DNA of 57,500 bases from Chrysomallon squamiferum (GCA_012295275.1 CM022670.1:18544198-18601697); one strand, 5' to 3'. Shown: positions 15,254 through 29,589, numbered from the stretch's first letter. Made by a program: numbers and translations. Notes: generated from the letters alone by a model not told the origin.

Positions 15254-18200
15254 TATGCGAGAAATATTTGAATACAATTTAAAGAAAGGAGTAGGAAAAC
15301 CAAAAAATACAGACATTTACTTTTTTTTTTTTTTTTTTTTTGATGTTAGTATACTAAAACAGAAACATTATTTCAGCTACACACGAAAATTGATATATTT
15401 TATATTACATTAAAGCCTGATGTGTGTATGTATGTATATATGAATGAATATATACATGCACGTAAATTACATCTGTTTACGTGTGCATGTATGTGTGCAC
15501 TGTGTTTATGCATTTATGTTTATTTTGTTAGTAATTTAATTTTTCCAAAAAAAACAAAATAAAAATACAACATTCTTAAACAGTGACTAAATCAAAATGT
15601 GCCTCACGAAATCCTAACCTCACTCAAGCCGTCGAGACTAATAAAAAGAATAATGTGCATAAACGTTTAAAGTGGAATTAAATCAGCTATTTATCGGCAT
15701 TTTGTTAATCTACCGTAGGGTACTGGATACCCGCAATTAAATCTCAGCTTGTCGTCATGCCAAACGTTGCGTTTATCACAGTTGTCTTCCCTAGGCTAAT
15801 ATCGAACAGGTGGAATGGCGATGTAGATTTATAGAAAAAACTATTTCGTTAATTTGTCATATATTACCAAGATTAAATTTGAATGCGGTAGCTTGCTGCA
15901 CTGGCATTATGTAAAAAAATAACAAAAAAAAATAAAAATAACAAAATAAAAAAAAAATAATAATAATAAAAAAAAAAAAAAAGAGAAAATAAAAGAAAGA
16001 AAGATTTAAGAAAATAAAGAAGAGCTCGAGTAAAGGCAGAAAAAGATTTAAAAAAAAAGTCAGACTAGATGTTATTTTACGAATACATACTTAAACATTA
16101 TAAATAAATAAAGATCAATGTCTATGTTTGTATGTTTGTATGTATGTATGTATGTATGTCTATGATGTACGTATATATATGTTTGTTACGTATGTAGGTT
16201 TGTGTATATATATATATATATATGTGTGTGTGCGTATTTATGTATGTATGTAGCTATTTATGTATGTATTTATGAATATACGTATATGTATATGTGCGTA
16301 TTGTATATTTGAAAGAAAAAAAATTATCTTTTTCTGTATACGGATGTCTCTGTGCGTGACCTGACTTTCTTAAATAAATAAATTTAAAAAAAAAAAAAAA
16401 AAAAATTTAAAAAAAATGGAAAGAAAAACTAAGCTAAATCCTTCCATGTCTACTTTTCTTTAAAAAATGATCCCATTACTTTATACTTCATGCATCTTAG
16501 ACAGGATGACATGACACAATGACAGACAGACGGATGGAATTTTGATCTCTTTTGAAAACGTACACAGAAAACAATTGTTTTAATTGTTTGGGTTTTTTTT
16601 TTCAAGTGCTGGTTACTTCGTGACAAAATGAATTATAGTCATGTCAGTAAAAACCGCTTGGCCGGTGGTCATCTGTCGGACAAAGGCTATTTCTTGGAAT
16701 GTACAAATTAATTACTGTCGAGATATGTTAGCCAGGAGTTGAAATAGGGAAACAGTAAATAAAATAAAACAGAATAAACATTTAATTAAAATAAATAGTT
16801 AGTAGAACGACATTACAAATATCACACCCTCCTAAAATAAAAATAAAAATAAAAAAATATATTAAATTTCAGGACGATCAAAGAAAATACAACTAAATAA
16901 CTAAACGAATTTCATGCTTAAACAAAAGCTGATTATCCACCAATCATGTTCTTTTTATAATTTTCTGCTGGATTGAATCGCGATAACAAAATGGCTGACG
17001 AAACCTCTTGAGATTCGTTTTGATCAACAAAAATAATCCGTTTTCCACATTTCACTACTCTGTCAGCGAAGCTTGAAATTGTGGTAAAAATGATGATGCT
17101 TTGAATCTGTGACATATGCGGATCCAGGGTTGCAGGCACAGAGTTGATGAAGATATGGTTGTGAGTCTTATTAAGAAAACTACTACTAATAAAAATAACA
17201 AAAATAATAAAACCATTATGATGATGATGATGGTTACATGACAGATATAACAACTGTTATATGAGGCGAAATAGTTATTATTAATACTACTACAACTACC
17301 ATCGCCACCACTAATACTGTTACTATCTTCTACCTATTACCACTACAGCTGCTGTTGCTGTCGGAAAATTGTTTTATAAAAATTATTTTCATTCTGTGAT
17401 AAATTAATAATATTTTCTATCTGATTATTATTATTATTATTGGTAGTAGTAGGTGTAGTAGTAGTATCTCTTATTTTTATTTATCTATTTTATTTATTTT
17501 ATACTCTTTTTGACAATTTTTTATATATTTTTGTATAATATTTATTACTGGAAAAATCTTAAAGAAGAAAAAAAAAATGTCCTGCTTAATAGAATGCTAA
17601 TATATTAATTTGCTTATCTCCTGTCGTCTATCAACAGTTGAAAGCAGACGTGCTTTTCAAGGTCAGATAGAACGTGACACTAAATGGCAGACATTTCATA
17701 ATTATTTTTATCGCGCTCACATCATTCGACGCCTTAAAAAATATATGTTTTGTTAATTAGTTTATTAAGAAAAATACACACTTGTTCACCCAAAACAAAC
17801 AGAAATCGCAAAGAAAACAAACACTAAGAAAAAAAAAAATACAAAACTAGAATAAAAATAGAACAAATATACAAAAATAAATAAATTAATTAATATTAAA
17901 TAAATGATAGGTAATGAAATAAAAATAAAAAATAAAATAAAGAATGATAGAATTAAACCATAAAAACAATGTAATTATTATTTAAAAATATTTTTTTGTT
18001 TATTTATTAATATTATTTTTAATTTTGTTTAAGTAATAAATATTAAGATTAAATTAAATTACAAACATTTTAGAAATAAATCGTATTGCAAGAAGAAAAA
18101 AGTAATTAATATTTTGGAAAATCTGTATTTAAATCAGAAATATAGTCTTTTTCATAATATCCTCTTGTTACTTAATTTATTTTCAAACCTCTGCACGCTT

Positions 18201-19518
18201 TTTGTGAACTACTTAATAATAATAATTACAATAACAAATAACATAAAAATAAAAACAACACGAATAATAATAATAACAACAATATATTAATAAAAAGAAA
18301 AATGTTCAAAAACAAAAGAGCAAGCAACAGTGTTTGAAAACACTAATCATAACTCACTGTTTGAGTCTGCAGTGTATCTACAGATGTTATATATTTAAAT
18401 AATTAACACAGAGAGCGAATCATTTATAAGCACATAATAATGGTACAATCATAATTAAAAAATAAATAAATAAATCCTAATAATTACAAATTAAGTTAAA
18501 TCTATAATAAAAACAACAGCAACAACAACAACAACAACAGCAATGACAATAACAATGACAACAAAAGCAACAATAGTAATAGTAGGAGTTGTGTAAGAAT
18601 AGCAGCATTAGTAACTGTATTAGTGGTAATAATCATATTAAAACGGTGATGTTCCCTAATTATTTCTGTTCAGTATACTCGACGACGCCAATTGTGAAAC
18701 AGAGCATGACGGGAAGACGAAATTCTGATTTATTGCTTGTCTGGCTCTGTCACCTAAATTCCTGTCATTATTCGTCTTTGATCAATTGCTCTCTACATGC
18801 ATCATCAAACGTAAACAATTTTTTTTTCTTCGTTTAATATGACAGTTATTTTTTAATGCAATAATTAATGATTAAATCCCCATGGCAAATAATTATTAAT
18901 ATTAATTATTATGAATCACCTTTTGGCCGTTCTGACTTCTGGACTTGGATGAACTGAACTCGGAATGCGGCAGACTGCAAAAAAAAAAAAAAAAAAAAAA
19001 AAAGAAAGAAAGAAAGAAAGAAAAAAGAAAAAGAAAAAGAAAAAGTACAAATTATTTTATATTATTAAAATAAATAAAAAAAAATAACGCCGTTTGATGA
19101 TAATAATAATAACAATAAAAATAGTAGTAGTACAACAACTACCATTACTGTTATGATAATAACTGAGAAACTATTGAAAAAAATATATATATTTATTTAA
19201 AGTGCACTAACAAATATTTATTACTGTTACAACTACTATAAATCTGGGCTGGATGGTAACTCAGCAGGATAATTATATCTTAAGACAGTTGTTTCTTTTT
19301 TTTCTGCTGTCTTAAATAATACAAAAACTAAATTGAATTTTATTTTCAGCTTACGGCTCTCGAGAGCAGTAGATTGATGCTTACTGATTTCAATGTCGCC
19401 TAAAAAACTATTTATTTATTATCTTTTAAATGAAAGTCGTTTTCACAATGGTCTTTCAAGATCTAAACCAACTATTAAATTAAACACTAAGGAAATAACT
19501 TTGAACAATATAATTATA

Positions 19519-19522
<4 letters not shown>

Positions 19523-19609
<87 letters not shown>
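19523..19609. repeat. (AG)n microsatellite, about 87 bp
   Basis: An uninterrupted AG dinucleotide run. Confidence 0.96.
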
Positions 19610-19613
<4 letters not shown>

Positions 19614-20036
19614 TGTGGTTTTAAACATTGTTTTTATTATTTTGAATAGAACAAATATGCACCAGTCCTGCCTGAGTAATACAATATACTATTCTCTATA
19701 CTTAAATAAATAAATAAATACCGCAGTATAAAATGCTTTAATTGTTTTTCACATAATACACTGGGAACTATAATTTTATCTTTAAAGTTAACAATTCTTC
19801 TTCATACGTTAACAGCCTGATTGCTGAATAAATAAGGCGGGGAGGTGCACGTGTTTGGGGACTGCGGCCAGCAGTCATTCGATTAATAAAAGAGCAAAAC
19901 TTCACTAATCAATTTCAACGTTGGCTAATTTAATAAAAACTGGTTTTATCAGTAAAATAAAACACTCATTTTAAAGTACTGTAACAAATTTTCACGCGTT
20001 AAATGAGAACAAATTGTTTTAATAGTTTGTGTGCAC

Positions 20037-20041
<5 letters not shown>

Positions 20042-20092
<51 letters not shown>

Positions 20093-20104
20093 AACACACA
20101 CACA
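20042..20104. repeat. (CA)n microsatellite
   Basis: A CA dinucleotide array with two AAACA interruptions. Confidence 0.96.
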
Positions 20105-23002
20105 TTTGGAATTTTATTTTATTTATAATATCAATGTGACAACGAATTCATGTAAGGTTTACTCAATGCCTCTCCATGGTACTTCTCAAAGTATTATTAT
20201 TTTCTCATATTTATTTATTTAGTTTTAGTTAGTTAGTAAATTAATTACTGCTATTATTTATTGATATTTTGTCTTAATTTATTTTATTACTTTTCTGTTA
20301 TTTAATTTTATAATTGTGAATTTTATTTCATTTATTATCTTGCTGGTAAATTTGTTTTTATATTATAGTTATTTTATTTTATTTTATATTTATTTTATTT
20401 ATTGTTTAATTTATATTTCATATTCATTTTGTTTTTAATTAAGCAGTTTTAATTTCCATAAACATAAACGAAAATGCCATACACTGGCCGTAATTACATT
20501 GAGGAAAATAGGCAAATGCCTCATACTGAAACTGACGATTTTTTAATTGTCGTTTGTTTGTTTTTTTTATTACAAAGATTTTATTTAAAAAAATATAAAA
20601 TATAAATCTCTATTCTGTATTTAGATCGACTGTTACCGTTTCAAGTCTACCGACTTAGACGGTCCCTTGACCCCTCGACCAAATCTTTTAAAAGAGTTTT
20701 TGCCCGATTTGGAAAAGAGTCTGGTTACGGCCATGGTTAAGCGGTACTTCTTATCAAAAGAGATTAGAAATGAAATACTGCTAGTATTTAAATGGCCAAA
20801 CCAAATTATTTTTATTGGTTATAATGTCGCTGTTCGGCAACGGCGGTTTCCACAAATCATCATTTAGGTTTCTAATGTAGAGTTAATTAACTGCAACCAG
20901 AGGGTCAGTGCAACGCGCGAGGATGTACAGTGGCTTCTCTTATCGCGCATGCGTCACGCCTGCGTTTGAAGCAGACAGAATAATCTTTCAAAATGGCGTT
21001 ATTGGAATACATGGACAGTCGTTCATTAGATAACTGTTATTTCTTGCTAGCATAGCTTTCAAGAATTGCTCTCACGGATCCTGTGAGGGGAGCTGGGTGA
21101 AGACAAATGATGATGGATCAAAGAGATATATTACATTTATTTATGGAAACTGCTAAGCTTTGATTAACCAAAGCAAACGACAAACTACAATAATTCAGGG
21201 AATAGCTGCTTCTGCTGATAGTAATGGCTGAAGTAGCTTGAACGTAACAAGGAAAAATTCCAGTGCGGTCCTGGATAATTCTGAACAGACTTTTAACAGA
21301 TGTATTTACGGAGTGACCAGAAAGAAAAAAGTAAATGTAAGCTATAAAATCTATCAGTGAAAATTTTATTTCTTTTCTGCATATGAATTATCATTAATTT
21401 TAATGTGTTATAAATACAAACATTTGACGAATAAAAAGAAATGCAAAAAAACAAAAAAAACCCCACAAAAACCCCACAAAAAAACACACCACACCCCAAC
21501 AATAACAAAATAAATAAATAAATAAATTTAAAACAAAACAAAAAAACAAAAAAAAACATTTTACAAAGTTTCGCGTCAAAAACAATAGCAGTAAATTTAA
21601 AAATCGATGGAGCTGAGTACACTCAAAACATTAGGTCCATGTTAGTGAAACTTTTTACATAAATACATAAATAAATCATTTAAATCTGTATTATTATTTT
21701 TTATTATTATTACTTAAATTAGAAGCTATTAACATACTTGATTTACTGGAATTAACATTCATCACTTTTAGCTTGTGAAATTTATGTAGTTAATTTTTAA
21801 ATAAATGGACTTTTGGCAAATTGAAACGTGCCACTGTTAGAAAACTTAAATGTGTTATCATCTTTCACAGTCAGTTTCAACAAAGCAAGAAGACTATTAA
21901 CATGACAGGCGTGCCTCAACATTTTACTGATGGGAGAGCACGCTCAAAAAGGCATACCTTTTAAATGCAGTAATTCTTTCAAGATTAGAATGACACTGAC
22001 AATTATTCAGAAGAATCGTGCACGACTGTCCAGACAAACAGAATAAAGTCACGCTTAGATTTAACAAAGTACACCATAAATTTAAATGGCTTGAAATGTA
22101 ATGGATTTAGGGACGTTAACAATTACAGTGCATTCCCGCCTACAGTACATGAATAAGAGTACCTCTACATAACGAATGAAAACTGACAGTATTTTAATAC
22201 ATTTTGTAAGAACCGTCATCACAAGTCTAATATATTCATTTTGTTTAATGATGAAAAGACCAGCAGCATCCATTATATCGACATATAGTTAAGAGTCTTT
22301 TAAATAAAAAAGGTTCCGGCACTAACTAAACAACTGTAAAGAACGTACAGAACGTACTTAGAAGGATCGATCTTGACACCTGTGGAATTCTTGCCACATC
22401 ACTCGGGATTTACCGGGATTAACATTTATCTTGACACGTTATTCGTTTGGGACATTTAAATAGTTAAATTCTGCAAAGTAGGGCGAAAAACGTTTATTAT
22501 TAAACACTGGAAGTGTTGAAATCTATTGTTATTGCATTGAATTATAGTAGGTTTCACTGTATCTGTTACATTAAAACTGTAAAGTAATTTTAAAGAGATT
22601 TTATAAGAAAAAAATGCCATGTTCAAAACTCTGAATAGCAAGCTTGACAAAACAAAACAGTGTTTTTTTTTTTTGTTAATAATTTTATTTTAATGAGATA
22701 TATTTTCAAAAATTAACAAATATGGAAACACGGACCATATAAAAAAATAAATACATAAAATAATGAAAGAAACACATGCATAAAAACAAATATACAAAAG
22801 ACAGACAAATGATGAAAGAAAGAACAGACAATATTATGACGAGAAATAAAACAACACTGATACAATATACAGATTTATGTTAAACACTTTTTTGTTTGTT
22901 TCATTACTTTGAATACAGTGACAACAAACATTTATGTTCATAATTTTATTTTAGCGAGATATATTTTCAAACATTAACAAATATTGATACACACATATAA
23001 AC

Positions 23003-23095
23003 GTACATACATACATACATGCATACAAACAAATATACAAACATACATACAGACAGATAGACAGACAGACAGACATACGGACATACATACATACA

Positions 23096-23129
<34 letters not shown>

Positions 23130-23142
23130 CATACATATATAC
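23003..23142. repeat. (ACAT)n/(ACAG)n tetranucleotide array
   Basis: ACAT units with an internal ACAG block. The array generates open frames on both strands reading Tyr-Ile-His-Thr or Met-Tyr-Val-Cys repeats, which are not genes. Confidence 0.95.
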
Positions 23143-23938
23143 ACAGAGACACCACTCATACATGCATACTTGTACAAACTCAAAACACTACATGTAGCAG
23201 GCCGGGTGCAGCACGGGAGTTACGTATTTTTATTAACCTTTGTCGTTTTTAGCTCTTGCAAAACTAAGCCGTAATTAATTTCAATCTTTGGCGCAATCCA
23301 AATCCGACGGCATTAAAGGGGAGATCATTAATGTCTTGAAGGCAGCGATTATGTACCCTGAAACAATGTACTGCTTTATGACTCGAGAATGTTTGGCGTC
23401 TAAACAGGATCTTATTTTGTAACGGGCAGACACAAGATCAAATAAAACATTCACAGGTGTTGTACATATGAATTTTTATGTTTTGTTTTGTTTTGTTTTT
23501 TTGTTGTTTTTTTTTCTCTCTCTTTCCAAGCTTTCCATGTTTTTCTCTTTAATTCGTCCACTCTGTCATTTGCTCTTTTTATCTTCCTCTCTTCTTCTCT
23601 ATCGTTTTCTGATTCCTCTTCCATTCATTTAGTCGAATACTTTTTCACTCGGTCTTTCTCTCTTGTTTATTGATGCTTTTTTACACCTATTTTTTTTTCT
23701 GATTTTCTTTTACTTTCTCTTAATATCTCCCCTCCCTCTCTTCTTCCATCCTTCTAAAACTTTCTTCTCTCTCTCTCTATCGTTTTTGCTCTTTCTCTTT
23801 CTTTTCCCTGTTCGAATATGCGTGTGGTTCACTAAAAAAACAAAACAAAAAAACCCACACACTATATCACTTCTGAAAGTCTTTTTTCAAAAAAAGAAAA
23901 CATACTATAACCTTTTCGTCTACTTAACAATGAAATAA

Positions 23939-24240
23939 ATGAGAACAGTGTTTCGAAGTAAAAGAAATGCAACCGTCTGCCAGACCCATCTCCAAACCGC
24001 AGACGAGATGTGTTGGGGAATTACGAGACGTCAAGTCGTATTAGTCTCCGTATTTACAGACGCATCTGGGGATTTCAAGGAGAACTGGTTTCTGGAGTAT
24101 GTTCCGCTGACCATGGCTTATCTCAACGCCGTCATTTACGATCAGACTTTCTCGGTCTCCGTGATTCAAGAGTTGAAATTAACGGGACGTTTGTAAGTTG
24201 CAACCCACAATATGTATACACAGAGAGATAGAAAAAATGT
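23939..24240 (+). other. Exon-like block of unknown identity
   Basis: Between about 23950 and 24200 the sequence is GC-richer than its surroundings and two plus-strand frames are open. One starts with ATG at 23939 (85 codons) and the other runs through 24003..24231. A CAG acceptor-like site at 24000..24002 and a consensus-like donor, TTT|GTAAGT near 24193, would bound an exon of about 190 nt. Neither translation matches a family I recognise. It could equally be a conserved non-coding element. Confidence 0.25.
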
Positions 24241-24739
24241 CTGAGATGTCGAATAAGAATGTCGTTATTAGTCTCTGCCACGACATTTAGTAGTGAGTGG
24301 TATTACGCAGGCGGTGTTCCAGCCTAAACAGTGTCTGTGTGATAAAAAGTTATTTGAGAACTCATTAGATATTTTTTTGCTGGAAAGCAATAGTTGTAAT
24401 GGGAATGAAGAAGATACGGAAGAAAGAAAAAAAAAAAAAAAAAAAAAAAAAAGATTTCTTTCTTACTTTCAGATAAAAAAAAAATTCATTTTTAAATTTC
24501 GTGTTTTTTTTACCTTTTACTTTTTTCGAAATAGAAATATAATAATAAAGATTTTTTAATTATTAAATAAGTAAGAAAGAAATAAATAAATAATAATAAA
24601 ATGTAAATCTATTTGCAGTTTTGACATGTAGGGTCAACTAAGTTAATTTAATTTATAATGTTAATTGTTTTCTGTTAAATAATGTTTCATTTTAACTACT
24701 TTTTACGAAGAGAACAATGGAGTGCGATTCTAATAATAT

Positions 24740-25215
24740 ATTAAGAATGACATCAGCATCTCTCCAAAGCCTTCGGCAATGGTCGCCAATCTCCGTAATA
24801 GTTTCGGGCGAGAAAAATCGATAATTAAAATCTGCAAGCAGAAACGAAATATTGAACAAACAGGAATTAAACTAGCCCCGCATGGTCTAAAATAAATATT
24901 TGATTACCGCTAAAAGAGAATATCCATTAAAAGGACGAGAGATTACGGTATTTTACCAGCACCAGTACAGGCATTAAAAATTAACTAGAAATGATCAGTT
25001 CGAAATCCAATTACAATGCAGCAATTGGATTAACCGGCGGATGCACGGACCGGCGACAAGCGGAGAAGGACGAATGTAACACGGATAAATTGGATTGCTC
25101 ACGTAATTAGGCGGAGACAAACGAAGTGCGGTGCACTTTTTATTTGGAACGCTGGGACTTCTAAAAAGGAAAATTAGCAGTTTGGAGATCTTTAGGGAAT
25201 TACAATGGAACATCA
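24740..25215. promoter_or_regulatory. Candidate conserved non-coding element rich in homeodomain/CCAAT motifs
   Basis: About 475 bp of complex sequence free of simple repeats, with dense ATTA/TAAT words. A dyad, ATCCAATT (25005..25012) and AATTGGAT (25023..25030), is separated by 10 bp, and a third AATTGGATT lies at 25088..25096. The ORFs are short and unrecognised. A regulatory role is inferred from motif density only. Confidence 0.3.
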
Positions 25216-25299
25216 ATTACCAGCAGAGAAAGGCTTTATCTTCATAACTGTCTGAAAAACACTTAGAATCGACACGGCTGAATCAGCCGAACAAACAGC

Positions 25300-26145
25300 C
25301 TGTGGGTTTATTATTTTTTTTTTTTTTTTATTTATCTTTTTTTTAACAACTTAAAGAAAATTATTCGCTAAGAGTCTGACTACATTTTATAATAAATCAG
25401 TTAAAAAATAAATAAATAATAAGTTATTTAATTAATTAATTAATTAATAATAATAAATGCTACTGCTACTGATGTTGTTGTTATTATTATTTTATTATTA
25501 TATTTATAATTATGATCGCTATATACCTTTATTTAATTTAAAAATAATACAAACGCATCCACAAATTTTCCTTGTTGCGAGTATTTTAACTGATATGTTT
25601 AGTACACTGAAATAAAACATTTATCCATTAAGACCCTAATTTAACACTAAATATTTCAATCACTGCATTGAATGAACAAGAAACATCAAAAGAGATACCT
25701 TATATCATGTCCAAAATTAATTTTTGAACTTACCATTATTCACAAGTAAAACAATACACTGAACTTAAACTTCAGTCAAAAAAAAAAAAAAAAAAAAAAT
25801 GTTTTTAAAAGAAAAGAACTGAAAAATTACTAAAAGCAAGCGTTTTGTCTTTTTTTTTTGAAAAATGTTAAAAGGTGAACATTATCAAGAAATAACATAA
25901 AACTATCCAGAAAGAACGGAAGATAATTGTCATAAATTAGAGAAACAATCCGATAAGAAAAATTTTGTTTAACAAAGAGTCCTTTATTGCTTTTTCTATT
26001 TTTAGCAAATGGAATACTTTTTAAAATATATTTTATTACGGGAAAGATAAGTTACACAATTCTTGTGTTGCACGTTAACTGTAATGAATGAGCTGAGTTT
26101 TAAGGACCTTTTTTTTTTTTTTTTTTTTTTTAAATTTACACAAAA

Positions 26146-26189
<44 letters not shown>

Positions 26190-26329
26190 ATATTTAATAA
26201 TATATTCTATTGAAAATAAATAAATAAATAAATAAGACTGAGCAGTAAACTGATTCTATAACAATAATTTCTTCTTCCATTCTCTTTTTCGTTTATTAAT
26301 TTTCATTTCCTCCCCACCTCCTTTTAAAA

Positions 26330-26365
<36 letters not shown>

Positions 26366-26700
26366 CTTCTTCTTCTTTCTCTTCATCTTCTTCTTCTTCT
26401 TTTTTTTTGTTTTGATTCAGTGTACAACCGCTCAAATAAAAGGGAATACGTCGTTTGGAAAACATCCATATGTTTGGCGCGCTGCTGCGCACGTCATTTC
26501 GTTGCTAATTGGCAAGAGGGTCCAGCAGCGCTGCAGATAGTTGGCGTGGCGTTTATGAGTTCTGTGAGACAAAACACGGGATCACTGCGCTGAAAAACAC
26601 AGACGCTCTCTCCGAGCTGTTGTAGCGAATAGCTGTTTTGTACAGCTTTAATTAGAAGATGAGACAGCCGATTTAAACACGGCTCCAGCTAGTTTAGAAT
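25300..26700. other. Gene-free stretch with poly(T) and TAAA repeats
   Basis: It holds poly(T)/poly(A) runs (25312..25330, 25780..25799, 26109..26130, 26332..26365) and TAAA repeats (26147..26176). A short GC-richer segment at about 26440..26700 lies just before the SINE head. No gene is visible. Confidence 0.55.
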
Positions 26701-26705
26701 AACAA

Positions 26706-26800
26706 GCCCTGGTGGCGCTGTGGGTAAAGCCTTCATTAGGATTAAGATTAGTAGTGGGATCGAATCCAGTTACTGGTTCCACTAAGAAGATACGTTGAAA
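26706..26800 (+). mobile_element. tRNA-derived SINE head (fragment)
   Basis: TGGCGCTGTGGG (from 26712) resembles a Pol III A box, and GGGATCGAATCC (26756..26767) resembles a B box. The 44-bp A-to-B spacing is that of a tRNA. The cloverleaf is not preserved well enough for a working tRNA, and no anticodon arm could be assigned. I read it as the promoter-bearing 5' part of a SINE; the 3' end is not defined. Confidence 0.6.
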
Positions 26801-27950
26801 TGTAAAAAATGACTAACAATAGATGTGTTTAATTTGACGAATTTTCTAAACAAGGTTTGGGCAGGTTTTAGAAGCAAATAATAAAATGTTAAAGTATTTC
26901 CACCGAAAGACAGAAAGGGACTGTTCACAGATGTAAACATGCATACATGCTCACGAATATGCAGTTATATAACATTTTTGTTTAAATACTTTAAAATGAC
27001 ATTGATAAATGCAAAATTTATTTATTCTTTATATCACCTGAATTTCTGAAGAATAAAAACTTGTATATCAGATAATTAGCCTCGATTACATTGCAAGATT
27101 AGAATAATTTTACGTTTACAGCTGAATGAATGAATGAATGAATGAATGTTGTTGTTCAGTCTACAATGTTCACTCACTGTTTATAACATCCATTTAAAGT
27201 TGATTAATTTCAAAACAGAAAAAGAAAGCAAAAATGTTATTTTAAATTACTAAAACTGATAATATACAAAATATTTGCAATTAAATACTCTGTATTCGAC
27301 TTTTTTTTACTTTTAAAATTTAATTAAAATATTAAACATTTACACCAACATTAATATCTTTTTATGAACATTTTATTTTATTTTTTTATTTTATATATTT
27401 TTTTTCTCTTAAGCATAAATAATTATTTTTTTTTTTTTCCCCCAAATTTTATGATGGTAATAACACTCAAGAAACGGGATACGGAATTAAAGTTGACACG
27501 TGATCCATCATGGCGGTCAGACAGTAAGTTCACCAAACGGACAAATAAAATATAAAAACGCATTGTTCTTATTTGCATCCGTGGACACAAATTAATACAG
27601 AAAAACAGATGAGTAAGCTTTTTTTTTTTTCCGCATAATATACTTTTAACAAATGGTTATTAAAATAGACATTGTTAATTATGTGGTGGTAATATACAAA
27701 AACCAGTAAATCTTTCATTTTTATTATTATTATTGTTATTGCTATTGTTATTATTATTATTATTATGTTTTATGTATTTATTTTCATTTATTTTATTTTT
27801 TTTCTTTGTTTGTTTTGCAATGTAAACGGCAAAATAAATAAAAAGGAAAACATTTATGATATCTAATTATTTTGTTTCTGTTTCTGATAGTTTTACCTGT
27901 TTCCTTCATTTGTTTTTTTTTTTTTTTTTTTTTTTTTTTTGAGATGTAAG

Positions 27951-28055
27951 ATGGAGTATAATTTAAAATAATTTGAAAAAGTAAAATGGAGTATAATTTA
28001 AAATAATTTGAAAATGTAAAATGGAGTATAATCTAAAACAATTTGAAAAACAACG
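27951..28055 (+). repeat. Tandem repeat, 35-bp unit, three copies
   Basis: Units starting ATGGAGTATAAT at 27951, 27986 and 28021 continue with TAAAA and AATTTGAAAA. The third unit carries substitutions. The array directly follows a poly(T) tract. Confidence 0.9.
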
Positions 28056-29189
28056 CCGACAATAATTTTATTTGCTGCTATTGTTGTTGTATTCGTTTTA
28101 ATATTATAAATTGATTTCTTCTTCTTCTTCTACTTATTATTGTTGTTATTTGTTAATGGTGTTGCTGTTGTCACCGCTGTTGTTGTTGTTGTTGTTTTCT
28201 GGGGTTTTATACATGTATTCCACGTTAAAGTGAATTGTTTTCTTTTTATTTGTAAATTGTTTTGTTTATCAGTAAATGATTATAGAAAATTATTATTTTT
28301 ATTGTCTCAGTTATACGTGTTTTTAAAGTTTATTTTTGTTTACTTATTTTGTTATTTATTATTAAATTATTTTTTTACTTTTTTCTTCTTTTTTCTCCCT
28401 CTATATTGTAATTTATCTTTCTGCATACTGTAAATTTTTTTTTTTTTTTTTTTTTTTCAGTTTTTTTTTTTTTTTTTTTATATTTCGATTTTAAAATGAT
28501 ATTAAAATATTGCTGATGTGCATTTTGTTAATTTTTTTTTTTTTCTGATTATTATTTTCTGTATTTGTTAAAAATTTGTTTCTGTTTATCTAATTTTGTG
28601 AACTTTTGCTTCTCCTTTAATTTTATCATCAAATTATTATTCAATTTTTTATTGTATTGTTTCACGTTAGTCTTTAATTTGATATTAAAATTTAAAAAAT
28701 TATGTTTTTTATTTTGTTTTATTTTATTTATTTATTTATTTATTTATTTATTATTGTTATTTTTGCTGTTCCTTTAATTTTCTTTCCTTCTTTCCATTTA
28801 TTTATTTATTTATTTTTTTGTTTTTTTTTTTTGTTTTTTATTTTAGTTTAGTTTAATTTAGTTTAGTTTAGTTTTAGTTTTTTAATTACATATGGATATA
28901 GGGAAAAATTATTGTAATATAAATTAATGACTCTTGACTGCTAAGCTTTTATATATCATACAAACATTGATATTTTACATTTGTAAATCAGTCTGTATGT
29001 AGGTAAAATTATCATAAACGCAAATGATACCTTATATAAGTATATTTTTAAAATTTTCTTTCTTTCTTTCTTTCTTTGTTTCTTTGTTTCTTTCTTTATT
29101 TATTCATTCATTTATTTTGGTTTAATATCTTAGTTATGCCCAAATATAATTCTATCAAAGTTTGGTTAGGATAAATTAATATTCTTGAA

Positions 29190-29191
<2 letters not shown>

Positions 29192-29251
<60 letters not shown>

Positions 29252-29292
29252 ACACACACACAGACATACACACACATACATATACACACACA
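29192..29292. repeat. (CA)n microsatellite, about 100 bp
   Basis: A CA dinucleotide array with occasional TACA interruptions in its right half. Confidence 0.96.
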
Positions 29293-29589
29293 ATAGTAGT
29301 GATACGTGTTCATTCTATAGATTTATGAATCTATCGAGATAATTATTTCTTTCTTTATTTATTTATTTATTTATTTTTATCTGTTATCTGGATAAATTAA
29401 ATACATATTTTCTGTACATTGTAAATTTTACTACTGATCTTTCTCTTATTTTATGAACAGTACTGACATTTTTTTTTTGAAAAGTGTTTATCATAAACTA
29501 TTTCTAATTCACCAAACTTTGTTTACATATCTTCTATCTAAGCTGTTTCTCGGACAACTGCAATGATAATATTTTCTTGTTTCTTATAA

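Larger units (their letters stand above)
10411..23900. other. Gene-free AT-rich region, about 13.5 kb
   Basis: Dominant content is TTTA repeats (about 10700..10740), (TAA)n (11894..11941) and (TTA)n (12119..12164), a (TA)n-(TC)n-(TA)n compound, AAAT repeats (13560..13670), GAAT/GAAC repeats (14292..14352) and TGTA repeats (16128..16270). A pyrimidine-rich stretch runs from 23510 to 23815. More complex islands with no recognised coding content lie near 12430..12560, 13800..14200, 14760..15000, 17620..17720, 18660..18800, 19790..19900, 20620..21000 and 22300..22450. I see no gene. Confidence 0.6.

Noticed and set aside
22951-23183. Overlapping frames on both strands with Met-Tyr-Val-Cys repeats
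   Set aside because: They are translations of ACAT/ACAG tetranucleotides; several frames are open at once, as expected for a simple repeat.
26706-26780. Functional tRNA gene
   Set aside because: A- and B-box-like words and their spacing are right, but the acceptor and anticodon stems do not pair convincingly; a SINE head is more likely.
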